Assembly (NCBI GenBank): GCA_963677915.2
Contig: CAXXGE010000055.1
Location: forward strand, 1 to 29,406
Length of the DNA: 29,406 nt
Source: G963677915 sp963677915
Lineage (GTDB): Bacteria; Bacillota; Clostridia; Lachnospirales; Vallitaleaceae
Direction of reading: 5' to 3'
The position numbers were made by a program, and so were the translations under genes. The notes below the pieces were generated by a model. The model did not search any database. It was given only the letters and a program-made list of their open reading frames with translations, and was not told the origin of the DNA. This document shows, piece after piece, positions 29,316-29,406 of the stretch. Each line of letters opens with the position of its first letter. The first letter of the stretch is position 1.

Positions 29316-29406
29316 TCAATCCCACAGATGCTCAGTCAGCGAATCCACAATCAACTGATGGTCATCCAAATGGTTCGGCAGTCCCGAAACACAAATGGAT
29401 CCTATC
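29316..29406 (-). CDS. possible 3' end of a protein gene cut by the window edge
   Basis: The minus strand is open in one frame from the window edge to a TGA at 29316, giving 29 residues that end SLTEHLWD. It is the only minus-strand frame without stops here, but a plus-strand frame is also open. No family can be recognised from so short a tail. Confidence 0.35.
   Translation of the reverse strand, partial: IGSICVSGLPNHLDDHQLIVDSLTEHLWD

Noticed and set aside
1..29406. tRNA, rRNA, prophage or insertion-sequence genes
   Set aside because: Read through both strands for cloverleaf-like ends, conserved rRNA segments, integrase or transposase motifs; none seen. A covariance or domain search would be more sensitive.

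Overview
The window looks like chromosome from an anaerobic or fermentative Bacillota, most likely a Clostridia-type organism. The basis is strong AAGGAGG-type ribosome binding sites, sigma-A promoters matching TTGACA-17-TATAAT, and gene content: a KamA-type radical SAM enzyme, selenophosphate metabolism, a GlpA/FAD-oxidoreductase/DUF1667 module, a chorismate mutase-shikimate kinase fusion and type I dehydroquinase. I cannot name a genus. No rRNA, tRNA, CRISPR array, integrase or transposase gene was recognised.

Layout. (1) 0-3.3 kb: a KamA-family enzyme and an O-antigen-ligase-like membrane protein on the minus strand, then a 56-residue zinc-ribbon protein. (2) 3.3-6.05 kb: a flavin reductase (-), then selD and selU (+), with selU broken by three frameshifts. 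(3) 6.0-9.2 kb (-): a tightly overlapping GlpA-like dehydrogenase, FAD oxidoreductase and DUF1667 operon, every gene frameshifted. (4) 9.2-11.3 kb: a second flavin reductase, a split chromate-transporter pair, and a small conserved protein behind a perfect consensus promoter. (5) 11.35-15.74 kb (+): an operon, also with a perfect consensus promoter, encoding an ATP-grasp ligase, a divergent Mur ligase, an Asp/Glu-type racemase and an arginase. A VanY-type lipoprotein carboxypeptidase converges on it. (6) 16.9-19.05 kb (+): a two-domain GNAT protein coupled to azlC-azlD. (7) 19.05-21.06 kb (-): a phosphodiesterase-family enzyme coupled to an unknown protein. (8) 21.2-23.2 kb: a truncated response regulator, then an epimerase-like protein and a shikimate kinase (-). 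(9) 23.4-25.3 kb (-): a secreted SGNH hydrolase behind a c-di-GMP-I riboswitch with an intrinsic terminator. (10) 25.4-29.2 kb: shikimate genes aroE (+), aroD and chorismate mutase-shikimate kinase (-), and a transaldolase-family gene (-).

Two themes deserve attention. The 11.4-15.7 kb operon resembles the parts needed for a D-Asp (or D-amino acid) branch on an ornithine- or lysine-type peptidoglycan: an Asl-like ATP-grasp ligase, a MurE-like ligase, a racemase, and an arginase that would supply ornithine. This is inference, and the Mur ligase lacks the known MurE specificity motif. Separately, two families of short palindromic repeats recur. One has GTGCCA...TGGCAC ends and the other is built on TCCCCGGCA. 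Both sit between genes and inside coding sequence.

At least eleven single-base indels break genes, ten or more of them between 5.1 and 11.9 kb. Several fall at G/C runs and none comes with an independent in-frame nonsense codon, so many may be sequencing errors. The broken genes are typed as pseudogene because the frame as given is broken, but their products may be functional in the organism.
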